Shown here: positions 19,020 through 28,467 of the stretch, in pieces
How the letters are laid out: each line of letters begins with the position of its first letter
Numbering within the stretch: position 1 is the stretch's first letter
Assembly (NCBI GenBank): GCA_937879965.1
Contig: CALFMP010000036.1
Location: forward strand, 62,001-126,000
Length of the DNA: 64,000 nt
Reading direction: 5' to 3'
From: QKMZ01 sp012965515
Lineage (GTDB): Bacteria > Cyanobacteriota > Vampirovibrionia > Obscuribacterales > Obscuribacteraceae
Notes under the pieces: model-generated
The model's input: the letters and a program-made list of their open reading frames with translations, nothing else
Databases searched by the model: none
What the model was told of the DNA's origin: nothing
Program-made: the position numbers and the translations under genes

Positions 19020-20150
19020 ATGCCAATCGGACCCCTAGTAAAGACGACACGATTGGGCGCGCTGGCTCGAAAAGAGATGCGCCAAATCATGCGCGACAAG
19101 CAACTGATTTTCATTTTGTTCTTAATGCCGCTGATTCAGCTTTGCATTTATGGATATGCTTTGAGTCCTGACGTAAATCATTTGAGAATCGGCATAATCG
19201 ATCACTCCGCATCGGCGACCAGTCGCGGTTTCATTTCTGCATTGGTTGAGAACGGGGTATTCGATGTCTTGCCATCCGGAGGCAATGAAAAAACGCTTGG
19301 CGCCAAAGTACGAGGCGGGAAGCTTGATGTTGGCGTGGTAATCCCGCCGGAGTTGGAGAGAAACTACAAGTCAAACAAAGTTACCGATATACAGGTCTTG
19401 CTGGACGGAGTCGATGCGAATACTGCCGGTATTGCAATGGCTTATATAGGTCAAATTGCAATGACTTACGATCGTTTGATTCGAACCGGAACTCAGAACC
19501 CGCTTCAAAGAGCCGCACCACAGGTCAGTTTTGTTTATAACCAAGGGTTGGTCAGTAACTGGTTTTTTGTTCCTGGCGTGATTGCGCTGGTTTTGAATCT
19601 TGTGAGCACACTTGTTTCCAGTGCGGCTGTTGTTCGAGAGAAGGATTCCGGCACCTTGGAGCAATTGCTTATGACGCCGGTCAGTTCGTTCCAGATCTTG
19701 ACGGCAAAAATCATTCCCCTTGCGGTTCTCCTTCTCATCAATGTTTCCGTTAGCCTAGCGTTTAGCACCTTCTTGTTTCACGTGCCATTCCGCGGAAACC
19801 TGCTTGTCTTCTTTAGTGTGTCTTTGCTCTATATAATCGTTGGAATTTCTATCGGCATATTTCTGGCCGCAATCAGCGAGAACCAAAGACAGACTCTTCT
19901 CACTTCATTCTTTGTCAATCTGCCTGTTATTCAACTGTCCGGCGCAATCTCACCGCTTGAAAGTATGCCGCCATTCTTTCAGTGGTTATCGCTTCTCGAC
20001 CCGCTGCGTTACTACTGTAGTTGCGTGCGAGCGATTCTTCTCAAAGGTGCAGGATTTGATGCGATATGGCCTGATGTGTTAGCACTTGCTGTGTTTGCAG
20101 CAGTTCTACTTTGGCAAAGCTCCACGCGCTTCAGAGAACAGCTAAAGTAA
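19020..20150 (+). CDS. ABC-2 type permease (YbhR-like)
   Basis: 376 residues with the same topology as the preceding gene: helix near 28-48, extracytoplasmic domain, then five helices. It contains the connector VREKDSGTLEQLLMTPVS and the GISIGIFLAAISENQRQ region typical of this family. Last gene of the efflux operon; REP-like repeats follow the stop. Confidence 0.92.
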   Translation: MPIGPLVKTTRLGALARKEMRQIMRDKQLIFILFLMPLIQLCIYGYALSPDVNHLRIGIIDHSASATSRGFISALVENGVFDVLPSGGNEKTLGAKVRGGKLDVGVVIPPELERNYKSNKVTDIQVLLDGVDANTAGIAMAYIGQIAMTYDRLIRTGTQNPLQRAAPQVSFVYNQGLVSNWFFVPGVIALVLNLVSTLVSSAAVVREKDSGTLEQLLMTPVSSFQILTAKIIPLAVLLLINVSVSLAFSTFLFHVPFRGNLLVFFSVSLLYIIVGISIGIFLAAISENQRQTLLTSFFVNLPVIQLSGAISPLESMPPFFQWLSLLDPLRYYCSCVRAILLKGAGFDAIWPDVLALAVFAAVLLWQSSTRFREQLK

Positions 20151-20173
20151 GTCTGAAAGCCGGCGCTCTGGCC

Positions 20174-20275
20174 GGGCGATGCATGGCATCGCCCCTACGC
20201 TTCTACGCGGACCATGAGAGATTCACTGTAGGAGCGGCATTCTTGCCGCCCGCGCGAAGGGCGCATGCAATGCGT
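20174..20275. repeat. Cluster of REP-like units
   Basis: Three adjoining elements after the efflux operon: GGGCGATGCATGGCATCGCC followed by CCTACG (matches 7463), a GTAGGAGCGGCA..TGCCGCC hairpin (matches 4714), and GGGCGCATGC..ATGCG. Their placement between convergent genes suggests a transcription end or REP-like function. Confidence 0.6.
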
Positions 20276-20298
20276 AACTACGCGAACTTTGATTGTGT

Positions 20299-20616
20299 CT
20301 AAAGTTCGTTGAGTGTCTTCTGAAGATCGATCAGGTGATTGTTGAAGATTTCTTTTGCGACGTCCAAGAGACGAAACACCGTGGGATCGCTGCAGGAGTA
20401 GTAAATGTTATTGCCTTGCTTTCTCGAAACGACCAAATTCTTGGAACGTAAAACTGCCAGCTGTTGCGATATGTTGGGAAGCTCTACATCAAGGCGATCG
20501 CGAATCTCCGAAACTGTCAATTCTTCCTCTCGCAGTTCATCCAAGATTCTTATGCGCAGAGGATTAGCAAGCGCTTTGAAAAACTCTGCTTTGAAATTGA
20601 CGAGTTTGTCCGGCAT
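20299..20616 (-). CDS. ArsR-family transcriptional regulator
   Basis: 105 residues from ATG 20616; an upstream extension to 20715 is possible but lacks family similarity. Winged helix: FFKALANPLRIRILDEL, recognition helix ELPNISQQLAVLRSKNLV, wing RKQGNNIYY. The only cysteine is in YYSCSDP, so the classical ELCVCD metal site is absent. It shares the strand with the carbonic-anhydrase-like gene about 330 bases upstream and lies beside the Ehr operon, which makes these the likely targets. The related regulators at 42.7 and 45.3 kb sit near a second carbonic-anhydrase/transporter locus. Confidence 0.88.
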   Translation of the reverse strand: MPDKLVNFKAEFFKALANPLRIRILDELREEELTVSEIRDRLDVELPNISQQLAVLRSKNLVVSRKQGNNIYYSCSDPTVFRLLDVAKEIFNNHLIDLQKTLNEL

Positions 20617-20642
20617 CGGTCGATTGCTGAGACTGTGTCTTG

Positions 20643-20652
20643 TTGATATCAA
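20643..20652. promoter_or_regulatory. TTGATATCAA palindrome before ArsR gene
   Basis: A perfect 10-base palindrome 27 bases upstream of the ArsR start; a possible autoregulatory operator. Short enough to occur by chance. Confidence 0.3.
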
Positions 20653-20947
20653 TAGTATTCTAGTTCCATGCTTGAAGTAAACGTCTATTCCCCTGTGACC
20701 GCGATTGGCTGCCAAGGGTCGAGCGGTTTCACTCTAACTTTCGATTGTTCTCTTCTGATTGAAGAACCACATCAGGAGCGGGTGGGGATTGGAGTAGATA
20801 CCGCTCCGATGGGTTCGTTAAAACTCCTGTCATTCTCTTATCATGATTTTCATTTGTGTACTCCGGCTGAAAGCAATGCGAAAGAAAGTACTTTTGATAC
20901 CTCAGGGTCAGCGCAAATTGCATTGAGCTACCTCAGGTTGTTTTTGG

Positions 20948-21589
20948 CTATGGCAAGTTCCTTATTAATTCAGCGGGGACTTTTTGTGCATCAGGCGCGT
21001 TCTTCGCCTCTTCCGGATACCACTTAGGAATGTAAAGTCTGCTGTCATGCAAGCAGACAAACAGCGGTGCGATGACAAGCTTACGAAACACATTCGTTAG
21101 TCGAATGTATTCGGTTCTCAATGCATCCAATTCATCAGAGATAGAATGACGCTCTGCTTGTTTCGATACATACTCTTCAGCAATCTTATGATCCCAGCCT
21201 TGCTCGACAAAGGCCTGCACTACATGCGGTGCTTTCTCGTAAACCTTGGACATACCGCAATCGTTATGGCCAATCATGACTAAGTATCTGACACCCTGAG
21301 ACAACGTGTAACCGACACTGAATTCAGAGCCGATGACCCTGCCGCTGGCTCGCCTAATAACATACGCGTACATTTTCGGCACCGGCAGTGCATAACGAAA
21401 CTCGATGCAAGTGGCAATCAGCAGCTCGACTTTTCCGGTAGATACAATCGGCCATCCGAAATTCTGAGCCATGATGAATGACTCAATGGGTGTACCCCTC
21501 CATGCCTCCGGAATGTCATCACGCGATTGAACCTCAATGAGAGATTCGTTGTATTTTTCGTCTGATCTTACCGGCGGAGGAATGTTCAT
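20948..21589 (-). CDS. Beta-carbonic-anhydrase-like protein
   Basis: 213 residues. It has the zinc-ligand layout of beta-carbonic anhydrases: Cys61 in ATCIEFR, His108 and Cys111 in IGHNDCGM. The usual CxDxR Asp is Glu63, while Arg65 is kept. The C-terminal part (SISDELDALRTEYIRLTN) is helical, as in the family. Canonical function is interconversion of CO2 and bicarbonate; the Asp-to-Glu change may alter or weaken it. It is divergently oriented to the six-gene Ehr operon and on the same strand as an ArsR regulator, suggesting joint control and a role in feeding CO2 or bicarbonate to, or from, the membrane complex. Confidence 0.85.
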   Translation of the reverse strand: MNIPPPVRSDEKYNESLIEVQSRDDIPEAWRGTPIESFIMAQNFGWPIVSTGKVELLIATCIEFRYALPVPKMYAYVIRRASGRVIGSEFSVGYTLSQGVRYLVMIGHNDCGMSKVYEKAPHVVQAFVEQGWDHKIAEEYVSKQAERHSISDELDALRTEYIRLTNVFRKLVIAPLFVCLHDSRLYIPKWYPEEAKNAPDAQKVPAELIRNLP

Positions 21590-21943
21590 GGTGTTCCGTT
21601 GTGTGTGGTGTGGAGGACCTTAATGACGCTCGTCATCTGGAAACACCCAAAAGCTTTCGGTGCTCGGCTCATAAGTTGCGTTTTCCATTGTTTCGTCGTG
21701 TGTGCTCCAAGCATGGACACCGAGATAAACAAGCGCCTTACCAGCGGCAGAGCGACGGGCATCGCAGTAATCTGGCCGATGTTTCGTCAAAAATGCCGGC
21801 TAATGCTTTCATGTGTCTATTCAACACCTGTGGCGCACGGATAACGGTATCTGGTATTGTAACAGTATTAGAGCAATTGCGCAATTATGCAATTGCCTCA
21901 ATAGATAATGAATTGCAAGGCAGGGCTTTACGGCAGTCTATTA
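21590..21943. promoter_or_regulatory. Divergent promoter region with inverted repeat GCAATTGC
   Basis: Region between the carbonic-anhydrase-like gene and the Ehr operon, with no believable gene. At 21873-21896 two GCAATTGC boxes (each itself a palindrome) flank GCAATTAT, giving three repeats of GCAATT in 24 bases, about 50-70 bases before the operon start. Candidate operator for a dimeric regulator such as the neighbouring ArsR protein. Confidence 0.5.
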
Positions 21944-23914
21944 ATGAATACGCTGGTTGCTTTTCTGGGATTTCCACTTTTACTGGTGTCAGCCGCAATT
22001 TCTGCGTTTGCACTCAGTCAAAAGAAGAGTGTTTCCGACAAGGCGATGTCCGTTGCTTTGTGTCTTTTGGCTTTACTGTCCGCTTTTGCAGCCTTTGCAA
22101 AAAGCGACCAAGTAATCACTTTTGCGACTTCCGCACCCTTTTTGCTCGGTGTTTTCCCTCTTACTTTTATGTTGGATGGATTAAGCCGGCTGTTTTTGGC
22201 CATCTTGTGTTTGATTCTTTTGTCGATTGGCTTTTTCTCTGCCGGTTATCTCAGCCACCTGAAGGAGAGAATCTCGGGAGGGCTGTATTGGATATCGTTT
22301 TTTCTTTTCAGCCTGTCTATGTTCGGTGTGGTGCTGAGCGCTGATGCAATCACGTTCCTCGTGATGTGGGAGATCATGTCGCTCTCATCGGCTGCACTGG
22401 TTGCGACGGATCACACTCACCATTCCGTGCAAAAGTCCGCTTTGATTTATCTGGGTGCAACAAGAATTGCCAGCGGTCTTCTTTGTGGTGGCTTTCTATG
22501 GATGCATTCGTTGTGTGGCAGTTGGAGTTTTTCGGACTGGAGTTTTGCCCAGCCTCACACGGTTTTTCCTGCTCTGCTTATATTCCTCGGATTCTGCATC
22601 AAAGCGGGAGTGTGGCCATTTCACATCTGGTTGCCATATGCGCACCCGGCTGCACCAGCGACGGTTTCTGCCGCAATGAGCGGATTCATGATCAAAATTC
22701 CTATTTATGGGCTGATTCGAATTCTTATACAGGGAGGTTTAGACTCCGCCGCTCTCATCAATCTTGCTTTCATCCTGGGCGCCATCTCTTCATTCTGGGG
22801 CGTACTCTTTGCTCTTGTTCAAAATGATTTGAAACGGCTCTTGGCTTACTCGAGTATCGAGAATGTCGGACTGATTTTCTTGTCTCTTGCAATTTCTCTC
22901 AAAGCAAGAGTTGCCAATCTTCCGCTCGTTGCGGACATGGCGATGACTGCTGCGCTTTTTCATTGTTTGAATCACGGCGTGATTAAGTCCCTCTTGTTTT
23001 TGTGCGTTGGTTCTGTGGATGCGCAGACCCATAGTCGCGACCTGCATAAACTAGGCGGATTAGCAAAACGTATGCCGTGGACAATGGCTTGCTTTTTTAT
23101 CGGCAGTTTTTCCATTTGTTCCATCCCACCTCTAAACGGATTCGCCAGTAAATGGCTCATTTACGAGAGTTTGTTCAAAGGAACTTTGCTTTTGGATGCT
23201 TATCTGGATAGAGGTTTGTTTCTTGTGGCGATTTGCCTTCTCTCCGCCGTCGGCGCGCTTGCAATCGCTGTTTTCGTCAAAGCAATGGGCGTTGGCTTCT
23301 TAGGCATGAGTCGCAGCCGGGCAGCTGAACACGCTCAGGAAGCGAGCACGGCTATGCGCATATCGCAGGCTTTTCTGGCGATGCTTAGTGTGTCTTTAGG
23401 TGTATTTGCCGCGATTGCGATGAATCAAATAACAAAACTGGTAGCAGTGTCAAACAAACCCGTAATCCTTGAGGCTGTCAACTTTCCCGTGCCAACCTCG
23501 TTACTTGCTTCGATGTTGGTTGTCTTAGGACTTGCCGTTTATCTGGCCGTTCTACAAAATTCGAAAGTCAGAACTTTCAAAACTTGGGATTGTGGATTTG
23601 GTCCGCTTAGCTCGAAAACGCAAGTGTCGTCAGACTCCTTTGCTCAACCCTTGGCGCGAATATTTAGACCATTTCTGAGATATGAAACTAATTCCAATAT
23701 TTCCGGTAGCGACAAAAGGCACTTTCCTCAAGAAATTTCTGTTGAGGTAAAAATAGTTTCGATCTTGGAATCGCGAGTATATCTACCAAGCCTGGCCGTT
23801 ATTAGTTTTCTTGCACGGGGGCTGGCGAAACTACAAGCTGGAAGCATTCATTTGTATTTGCTTTACGTGTGTTCGACATTGGTATTTCTTTTGCTCATAG
23901 GAGCAGTTTTATGA
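21944..23914 (+). CDS. HyfB-like proton-antiporter subunit of Ehr complex
   Basis: About 656 residues from the ATG at 21944 (an in-frame ATG also lies at 21908). Polytopic protein of the Mrp/NuoL/M/N family with some 15 helices. Conserved channel features are visible: Glu in FLVMWEIMS, Lys in FCIKAGVWPFHIWLP, and Lys/His in HCLNHGVIKSLLF. The C-terminal TWDCGFGP motif is characteristic of HyfB/HycC subunits. It is predicted to carry protons or sodium ions across the membrane. First gene of a tightly overlapping operon; its stop overlaps the next start (ATGA). Confidence 0.9.
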   Translation: MNTLVAFLGFPLLLVSAAISAFALSQKKSVSDKAMSVALCLLALLSAFAAFAKSDQVITFATSAPFLLGVFPLTFMLDGLSRLFLAILCLILLSIGFFSAGYLSHLKERISGGLYWISFFLFSLSMFGVVLSADAITFLVMWEIMSLSSAALVATDHTHHSVQKSALIYLGATRIASGLLCGGFLWMHSLCGSWSFSDWSFAQPHTVFPALLIFLGFCIKAGVWPFHIWLPYAHPAAPATVSAAMSGFMIKIPIYGLIRILIQGGLDSAALINLAFILGAISSFWGVLFALVQNDLKRLLAYSSIENVGLIFLSLAISLKARVANLPLVADMAMTAALFHCLNHGVIKSLLFLCVGSVDAQTHSRDLHKLGGLAKRMPWTMACFFIGSFSICSIPPLNGFASKWLIYESLFKGTLLLDAYLDRGLFLVAICLLSAVGALAIAVFVKAMGVGFLGMSRSRAAEHAQEASTAMRISQAFLAMLSVSLGVFAAIAMNQITKLVAVSNKPVILEAVNFPVPTSLLASMLVVLGLAVYLAVLQNSKVRTFKTWDCGFGPLSSKTQVSSDSFAQPLARIFRPFLRYETNSNISGSDKRHFPQEISVEVKIVSILESRVYLPSLAVISFLARGLAKLQAGSIHLYLLYVCSTLVFLLLIGAVL

Positions 23915-24903
23915 GTGAGTTCGATAATCACCTGCTGACAAACTGTTCTCGCTGGATACTGTTTATTTCCACTGTTATTGTGCTTCCTGTTTTATGTTTG
24001 GGACTGATTCGAAAAACGAAGGCGCGTCTGCAAAATCGTATCGGACCGCCGCTTTATCAACCTTTGTTTGACGTCCTCAAGCTTTTACGAAAGGGCGAAA
24101 CTCTTAGCTCAACTATGTCCGGAGTATTTCGCCTTTCCACTGTCGTTGTTGTTACGACGACTCTTCTACTTGCGTGGTTGACACCATGGTTGTCCTTCAA
24201 GCCATGGAGCCCGCATGCGGACCTGTTTTTCATAGTCTATTTGTTTGCTCTGGCGAGAGTATTTTCGCTTTTGGGATCATTGGATTCCGGTTCTGCTTTT
24301 GGTGCATTTGGTGCCAGTCGCGAAGTCACGCTTGGGCTGTTGGTCGAGCCTGCCTTGATGCTTGGTTTGGTGGCGTTGGGTCTATATTGTGGCAGCAGCG
24401 ACCTCAAAGTAATTTTTTCCTATCCTCACCAACTAGGAAGCCATAGTAATGAACTGGCATTTGTTGCCGGCACTGCAGGAGTCTGGACTTTAGTCGGAAT
24501 CTCAATCTTTCTGTCTAGTTTGATAGAACTGTCTCGCATGCCAGTTGATGACCCAACGACTCACTTAGAGTTGACGATGGTTCATGAAGCTATGATTCTG
24601 GAGGCTTCCGGTCGGAATTTAGCGTTAATCGAGTTTGCGCATGCCTTGCGGATGAGCATTTATTTTGGACTGGCAGCTCAGTGTTTTGTTCATGCGGCTG
24701 CCGCTGTTTGGCACATCAGCGCGCTTAGTCAGTCCGTATTGAATGTAATAGGCATTTGCGCGATTGCTGTTTTTGTCGGTGTTTTAGAGAGCCTGGCGGT
24801 TAAGTTGCAATGGCGCAAGGTGCCTGAATTTGTCGCTTATGTTGTCTCGATGAGCCTGTTGGCTGCATTCCTTGTGGCTGGAAGCGGGGCGGTCAAGCTA
24901 TGA
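23911..24903 (+). CDS. HyfC/NuoH-like membrane subunit of Ehr complex
   Basis: 330 residues from the ATG at 23911, which follows AGGAG and overlaps the previous stop. About eight helices. The NuoH signature RLQNRIGPPLYQPLFDVLKL and the group-4-hydrogenase motif RMPVDDPTTHLELTM-HEAM are both present. This subunit joins the peripheral redox arm to the antiporter modules. The next gene overlaps by 4 bases. Confidence 0.92.
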   Translation: MSEFDNHLLTNCSRWILFISTVIVLPVLCLGLIRKTKARLQNRIGPPLYQPLFDVLKLLRKGETLSSTMSGVFRLSTVVVVTTTLLLAWLTPWLSFKPWSPHADLFFIVYLFALARVFSLLGSLDSGSAFGAFGASREVTLGLLVEPALMLGLVALGLYCGSSDLKVIFSYPHQLGSHSNELAFVAGTAGVWTLVGISIFLSSLIELSRMPVDDPTTHLELTMVHEAMILEASGRNLALIEFAHALRMSIYFGLAAQCFVHAAAAVWHISALSQSVLNVIGICAIAVFVGVLESLAVKLQWRKVPEFVAYVVSMSLLAAFLVAGSGAVKL

Positions 24904-25547
24904 TTTCTTCTATCGCCCTCTGTGTTCTCTGCGCCGCTGTTTTAGCGTGTCTAATGGTTGGCTCATTGCACTTGAGGCTCAATCTATTTCTCTTCGGAAT
25001 TGAAACCCTCTTCATCGCCGGAGCAACAGCTTTGACAGCTAACGCGCATGGCGATGCTAGCCTGTTTTTAATTGCTGCATTTATTGCCGCCTTAAAGGCA
25101 TTGGCTGTGCCCATATTCTTGTTGCGAACCAGCGAGAAGCTGAATGTTCACCGTGATGTAGGGGCGATGATTACGCCGCCTTTGGCGATGCATCTCTCAA
25201 TTGTCTTGCTGGCTTTGAGCTTTTTCTTGACTCGCAGTATTCCTTCTCCGGAAATGATCGATGGTGGATGGTATGGGGCAGCGGCCGGTATCTCACTTCT
25301 CTTCACCGGTCTGGTAATCATGCTTACTCGCCGATTGGCGATTGGGCAGATTCTAGGCTTTTTAGTAATAGAAAACGGCATTTATGTTTTTGCTCTCACT
25401 CAAACTCTCGGCATGCCGATGCTTGTGGAAATGGGCGTCTTACTCGACATGCTGGTGGGTGTGATGATCTGCGGTCTTCTGGTTTTCAAAATTCAGAAGA
25501 GTTTCGAGCATATTGATGTTGCCCAACTGCGCGATTTGAAGGAGTGA
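24900..25547 (+). CDS. HyfE-like membrane subunit (NuoK-like) of Ehr complex
   Basis: 215 residues, six or seven helices. The N-terminal half matches the NuoK/MnhC fold (short helices, AFIAALKALAVPIFLLRTSEK); the C-terminal half contains QILGFLVIENGIYVFALTQ, a HyfE hallmark. Starts inside the stop of the previous gene. Confidence 0.88.
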   Translation: MISSIALCVLCAAVLACLMVGSLHLRLNLFLFGIETLFIAGATALTANAHGDASLFLIAAFIAALKALAVPIFLLRTSEKLNVHRDVGAMITPPLAMHLSIVLLALSFFLTRSIPSPEMIDGGWYGAAAGISLLFTGLVIMLTRRLAIGQILGFLVIENGIYVFALTQTLGMPMLVEMGVLLDMLVGVMICGLLVFKIQKSFEHIDVAQLRDLKE

Positions 25548-25549
25548 AA

Positions 25550-26983
25550 ATGTTTTTCTTCAGTTTATGCGCTTTGCCAATCTTCGCAGCCCTCTTTTGT
25601 GCAAAGTCTGAGCGGATAGAACGTTCGAGGCGTTTGGTTTCACTTGTAATTTGGTTGCAGGCTGTCGTATCCGCTGTCCTATGCGCACCGGTTCTACTCG
25701 ATGGCTCAGTGATTTTTCGATTTACCCCGGACTTTGCCGTTGATCGAACGAGCGCATGTTTTTTGTTGCTGACAAACTTTGTCGCTGCATGCGCACTCTC
25801 ATATGCGCCAACCTTCTTTCGAAACGAGACCGTGATTGCTCAGAAGGAAGTACCATTGCATCACGAGAATTTGTTTTACACAACCGCACTGTTGTTCGTC
25901 TTGGCTATGAACTTTGTCTTTCTTGCTGACAATCTTGGGTTGTTGTGGGTGAGTATCGAAGCGACCACTATCTTTTCCGCCGGGCTGGTGTATTTCTCGC
26001 GCGACAAACATGCGCTGGAAGCGACGTGGAAATACCTAATGGTTTGCAGCGTCGGTATTGCATTTGCATTGCTAGGCACAATTCTGATTTTTGCGGCAAG
26101 TCAGCATGGAGCGGTTCCCGGTGGGTCGCTCAATGTTCGGGAATTGATGGCCTGCGCCGATCGTTTAGAACCAAAGCTTCTCCAACTTGGTTATATTTTT
26201 TGCTTGCTTGGGTTTGGTACCAAAGCAGGAATTTTTCCTCTGCATACATGGCTGCCTGATGCGCACTCCGAGGCTCCAGCACCTGCTTCTGCAATGCTTT
26301 CAGGAGCACTTCTAAATTGTGCATTGTTTGCAATTTGCCGCATAACCGAATTGGTGCGTTTGACGCAGCACCATGCCATTTGTGAAACGGTGCCTGTCTT
26401 TTGGGGGGCCTTAACCGCTCTGGCTGCCGGGCTGTTTCTCGTTCATCAAAATGGAATAAAACGGCTCTGGGCTTACTCCAGTATTGAAAACGTTGGCATC
26501 ATGCTTGTTGCTATTGGCCTTGGCTCCCCAGTCCTCTTCTTTCTGCAAGCTCTAAATCACAGCGTTGCTAAGGTTGCTCTTTTCTTATTGTCCGGCAGTA
26601 TCATCCAACGTTTCGGCACAAAGGATCTGAGTCAGATTCGCGGTCTGCTGAAAGTCAGTCCTGCATGCGGCATTCTGCTAGCTGTATGTGCTGCTGCAGT
26701 TACAGGTATGCCACCATTCGGAGCGTTCATTGCAGAATGGATGATCCTTGCGAAGTCCGCTGATGCCGCGCAGGGTGTTGCGGTGTGCATTTTGTTGATT
26801 GCCCTTGCCATTAGCTTTATTGCCGTGAGTATTCACGTGTCCAGAATTCTCTGGGGAGTGCCGAAGCCACAGCTAAACACCACCGACTCTCTGGCTCAGT
26901 ATCTCATTCCTTCTCTTTTGGGGATCTGCACAATACTGCTTGGGCTGACGGCAATTCCCATGGTCCTGGTCAAAGCCTTATGA
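25550..26983 (+). CDS. HyfF-like second antiporter subunit of Ehr complex
   Basis: 477 residues; ATG at 25550 chosen because AAGGAG is correctly spaced (a GTG lies 6 bases earlier). About 14 helices of the NuoN/HyfF type. Channel residues: Glu in LLWVSIEATTIFSA, Lys in FGTKAGIFPLHTWLPDAH, and Lys in LNHSVAKVALF. With HyfB it gives the complex two ion-pumping modules; the third (HyfD) found in hydrogenase-4 is absent. Confidence 0.9.
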   Translation: MFFFSLCALPIFAALFCAKSERIERSRRLVSLVIWLQAVVSAVLCAPVLLDGSVIFRFTPDFAVDRTSACFLLLTNFVAACALSYAPTFFRNETVIAQKEVPLHHENLFYTTALLFVLAMNFVFLADNLGLLWVSIEATTIFSAGLVYFSRDKHALEATWKYLMVCSVGIAFALLGTILIFAASQHGAVPGGSLNVRELMACADRLEPKLLQLGYIFCLLGFGTKAGIFPLHTWLPDAHSEAPAPASAMLSGALLNCALFAICRITELVRLTQHHAICETVPVFWGALTALAAGLFLVHQNGIKRLWAYSSIENVGIMLVAIGLGSPVLFFLQALNHSVAKVALFLLSGSIIQRFGTKDLSQIRGLLKVSPACGILLAVCAAAVTGMPPFGAFIAEWMILAKSADAAQGVAVCILLIALAISFIAVSIHVSRILWGVPKPQLNTTDSLAQYLIPSLLGICTILLGLTAIPMVLVKAL

Positions 26984-28458
26984 AAATGAAACGCAACAAC
27001 GTATCGATAGATGAGCGAATAGACGTACTGCGGCCTATTTTGCAAAGCCCTGATAATAGGCTTGGACTGATCTCATCCATTGATGGAAAGCAGTTGGTCT
27101 CGCTGGTGTTGAACACCAATGAGAATCGCGCAGTATGTTGGGAAACGCAGTTGCAATCTTCACGGTATCACTCATTGGCGCCTGTTGTGTCCCAAGCGCA
27201 CTGGTTCGAAAGAACGCTTTGGGATATGTTCGGTCTGGAACCTGAGAATCATCCTCGGTTAAAACATAATCTGTTGCACGAAGCCTATTCGGCTTCCTTT
27301 GTTCCTCTTTTGCCTGAATCTCCGGCATCGCACAACGGTGATCATCGCGACTATAAACCAATGAGCGTCAAAGGCGATGGTATTTATGAAATTCCTGTCG
27401 GACCAATTCATGCAGGAATTATCGAACCAGGACATTTTCGCTTTAGTTGTTTGGGCGAGGTAATTTTCAACCTCGAGATTAGACTTGGCTATGTACATCG
27501 TGGCGTTGAGAAAAGGATGTGCGAATTACCTTGGCCCAAGCAGAGATTTCTCGCAGAAGCTGCCGCTAGCGACAGCGCGGCTGCTTATGCACTTGCGCAC
27601 TCGATTGCTATTGAAAATTTGTTTGATGTCCAGGTGTCGTACAAAGCTGATTTCTTGCGGACAATATCTCTTGAAATAGAGCGCGCGGCGATGCATATCA
27701 ACGACCTGGGCGGCTTGGCTGGGGATATCGGATTTCTTGCCATTTCCTCTTCACTGGGACGGCTGCGAGGAGTCGCACTCTCAATGGCGGAACAGTTGAC
27801 CGGAAGCCGCCTCCAACGAGGTTTTATCTGTCCGGGAGGGGTCGTATATGATCCTTCGTCAAAGTTGAACAGTGTCAAAGAGTCGTCCAGGCGGCTCCGA
27901 AAAGAACTGCGACCGGTAATTTCATTCTTTTTGTCGAATGAGGTGGCTCGCGATCGCATGGAGAATGTGGGCAGAGTATCAGCACGACTTGCGGCAGATT
28001 TCGGGCTGGTTGGGCCGGCAGCAAGAGCATGCAATCAAAAGTATGATGTCCGCCAGCATTTTACTCATGGCGTCTACCCTCGTGTTCGCGTGCCGATTTC
28101 GATTGAATCCGGCGGTGATGTTTTATCCCGTGCGAAGGTTCGCGTCGCAGAATTGGAAAGCAGTCTGTTTTTGATCGAGCAGCTAATCGACGGTTTGCCG
28201 GAGGGAGAAACGATCTTGAAACTCCCCAATGACTTACCGAGGAACGCTTCTGGTGTCGGAATTGTTGAGGCGCACAGAGGTGAGTTGATACATCTGATCT
28301 TTACGGACGATAAAGGCAAGTGCAGCCGATATGCCATCAAAGATCCGAGTGTCAATAATTGGACCGGTCTTGCCATCGCCGTGCGCAATAATCTTGTCTC
28401 TGATTTCCCACTGTGCAATAAAAGTTTTGGTCTTTCTTACAGCGGACACGACTTGTGA
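26980..28458 (+). CDS. HyfG/NuoCD-like catalytic-type subunit lacking Ni-binding cysteines
   Basis: 492 residues. Residues 1-115 form the NuoC-like domain (WFERTLWDMFGLEPENHP); the rest is the NuoD/hydrogenase-large-subunit fold (RLGYVHRGVEKRM, ISLEIERAAMHINDL). In hydrogenases the first CxxC lies in VCGICG; here the equivalent stretch near residue 190 reads EAAASDSAA, with Ala and Ser in the Cys positions. The C-terminal DPCxSC motif is replaced by GLSYSG, with Ser and Gly. No NiFe site can form. The C-terminus also lacks the basic tail that is cleaved in hydrogenase maturation. Redox chemistry is therefore something else, perhaps quinone or ferredoxin linked as in Ehr complexes and complex I. 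Confidence 0.92.
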   Translation: MKMKRNNVSIDERIDVLRPILQSPDNRLGLISSIDGKQLVSLVLNTNENRAVCWETQLQSSRYHSLAPVVSQAHWFERTLWDMFGLEPENHPRLKHNLLHEAYSASFVPLLPESPASHNGDHRDYKPMSVKGDGIYEIPVGPIHAGIIEPGHFRFSCLGEVIFNLEIRLGYVHRGVEKRMCELPWPKQRFLAEAAASDSAAAYALAHSIAIENLFDVQVSYKADFLRTISLEIERAAMHINDLGGLAGDIGFLAISSSLGRLRGVALSMAEQLTGSRLQRGFICPGGVVYDPSSKLNSVKESSRRLRKELRPVISFFLSNEVARDRMENVGRVSARLAADFGLVGPAARACNQKYDVRQHFTHGVYPRVRVPISIESGGDVLSRAKVRVAELESSLFLIEQLIDGLPEGETILKLPNDLPRNASGVGIVEAHRGELIHLIFTDDKGKCSRYAIKDPSVNNWTGLAIAVRNNLVSDFPLCNKSFGLSYSGHDL

Positions 28459-28467
28459 GGTGTTGAT

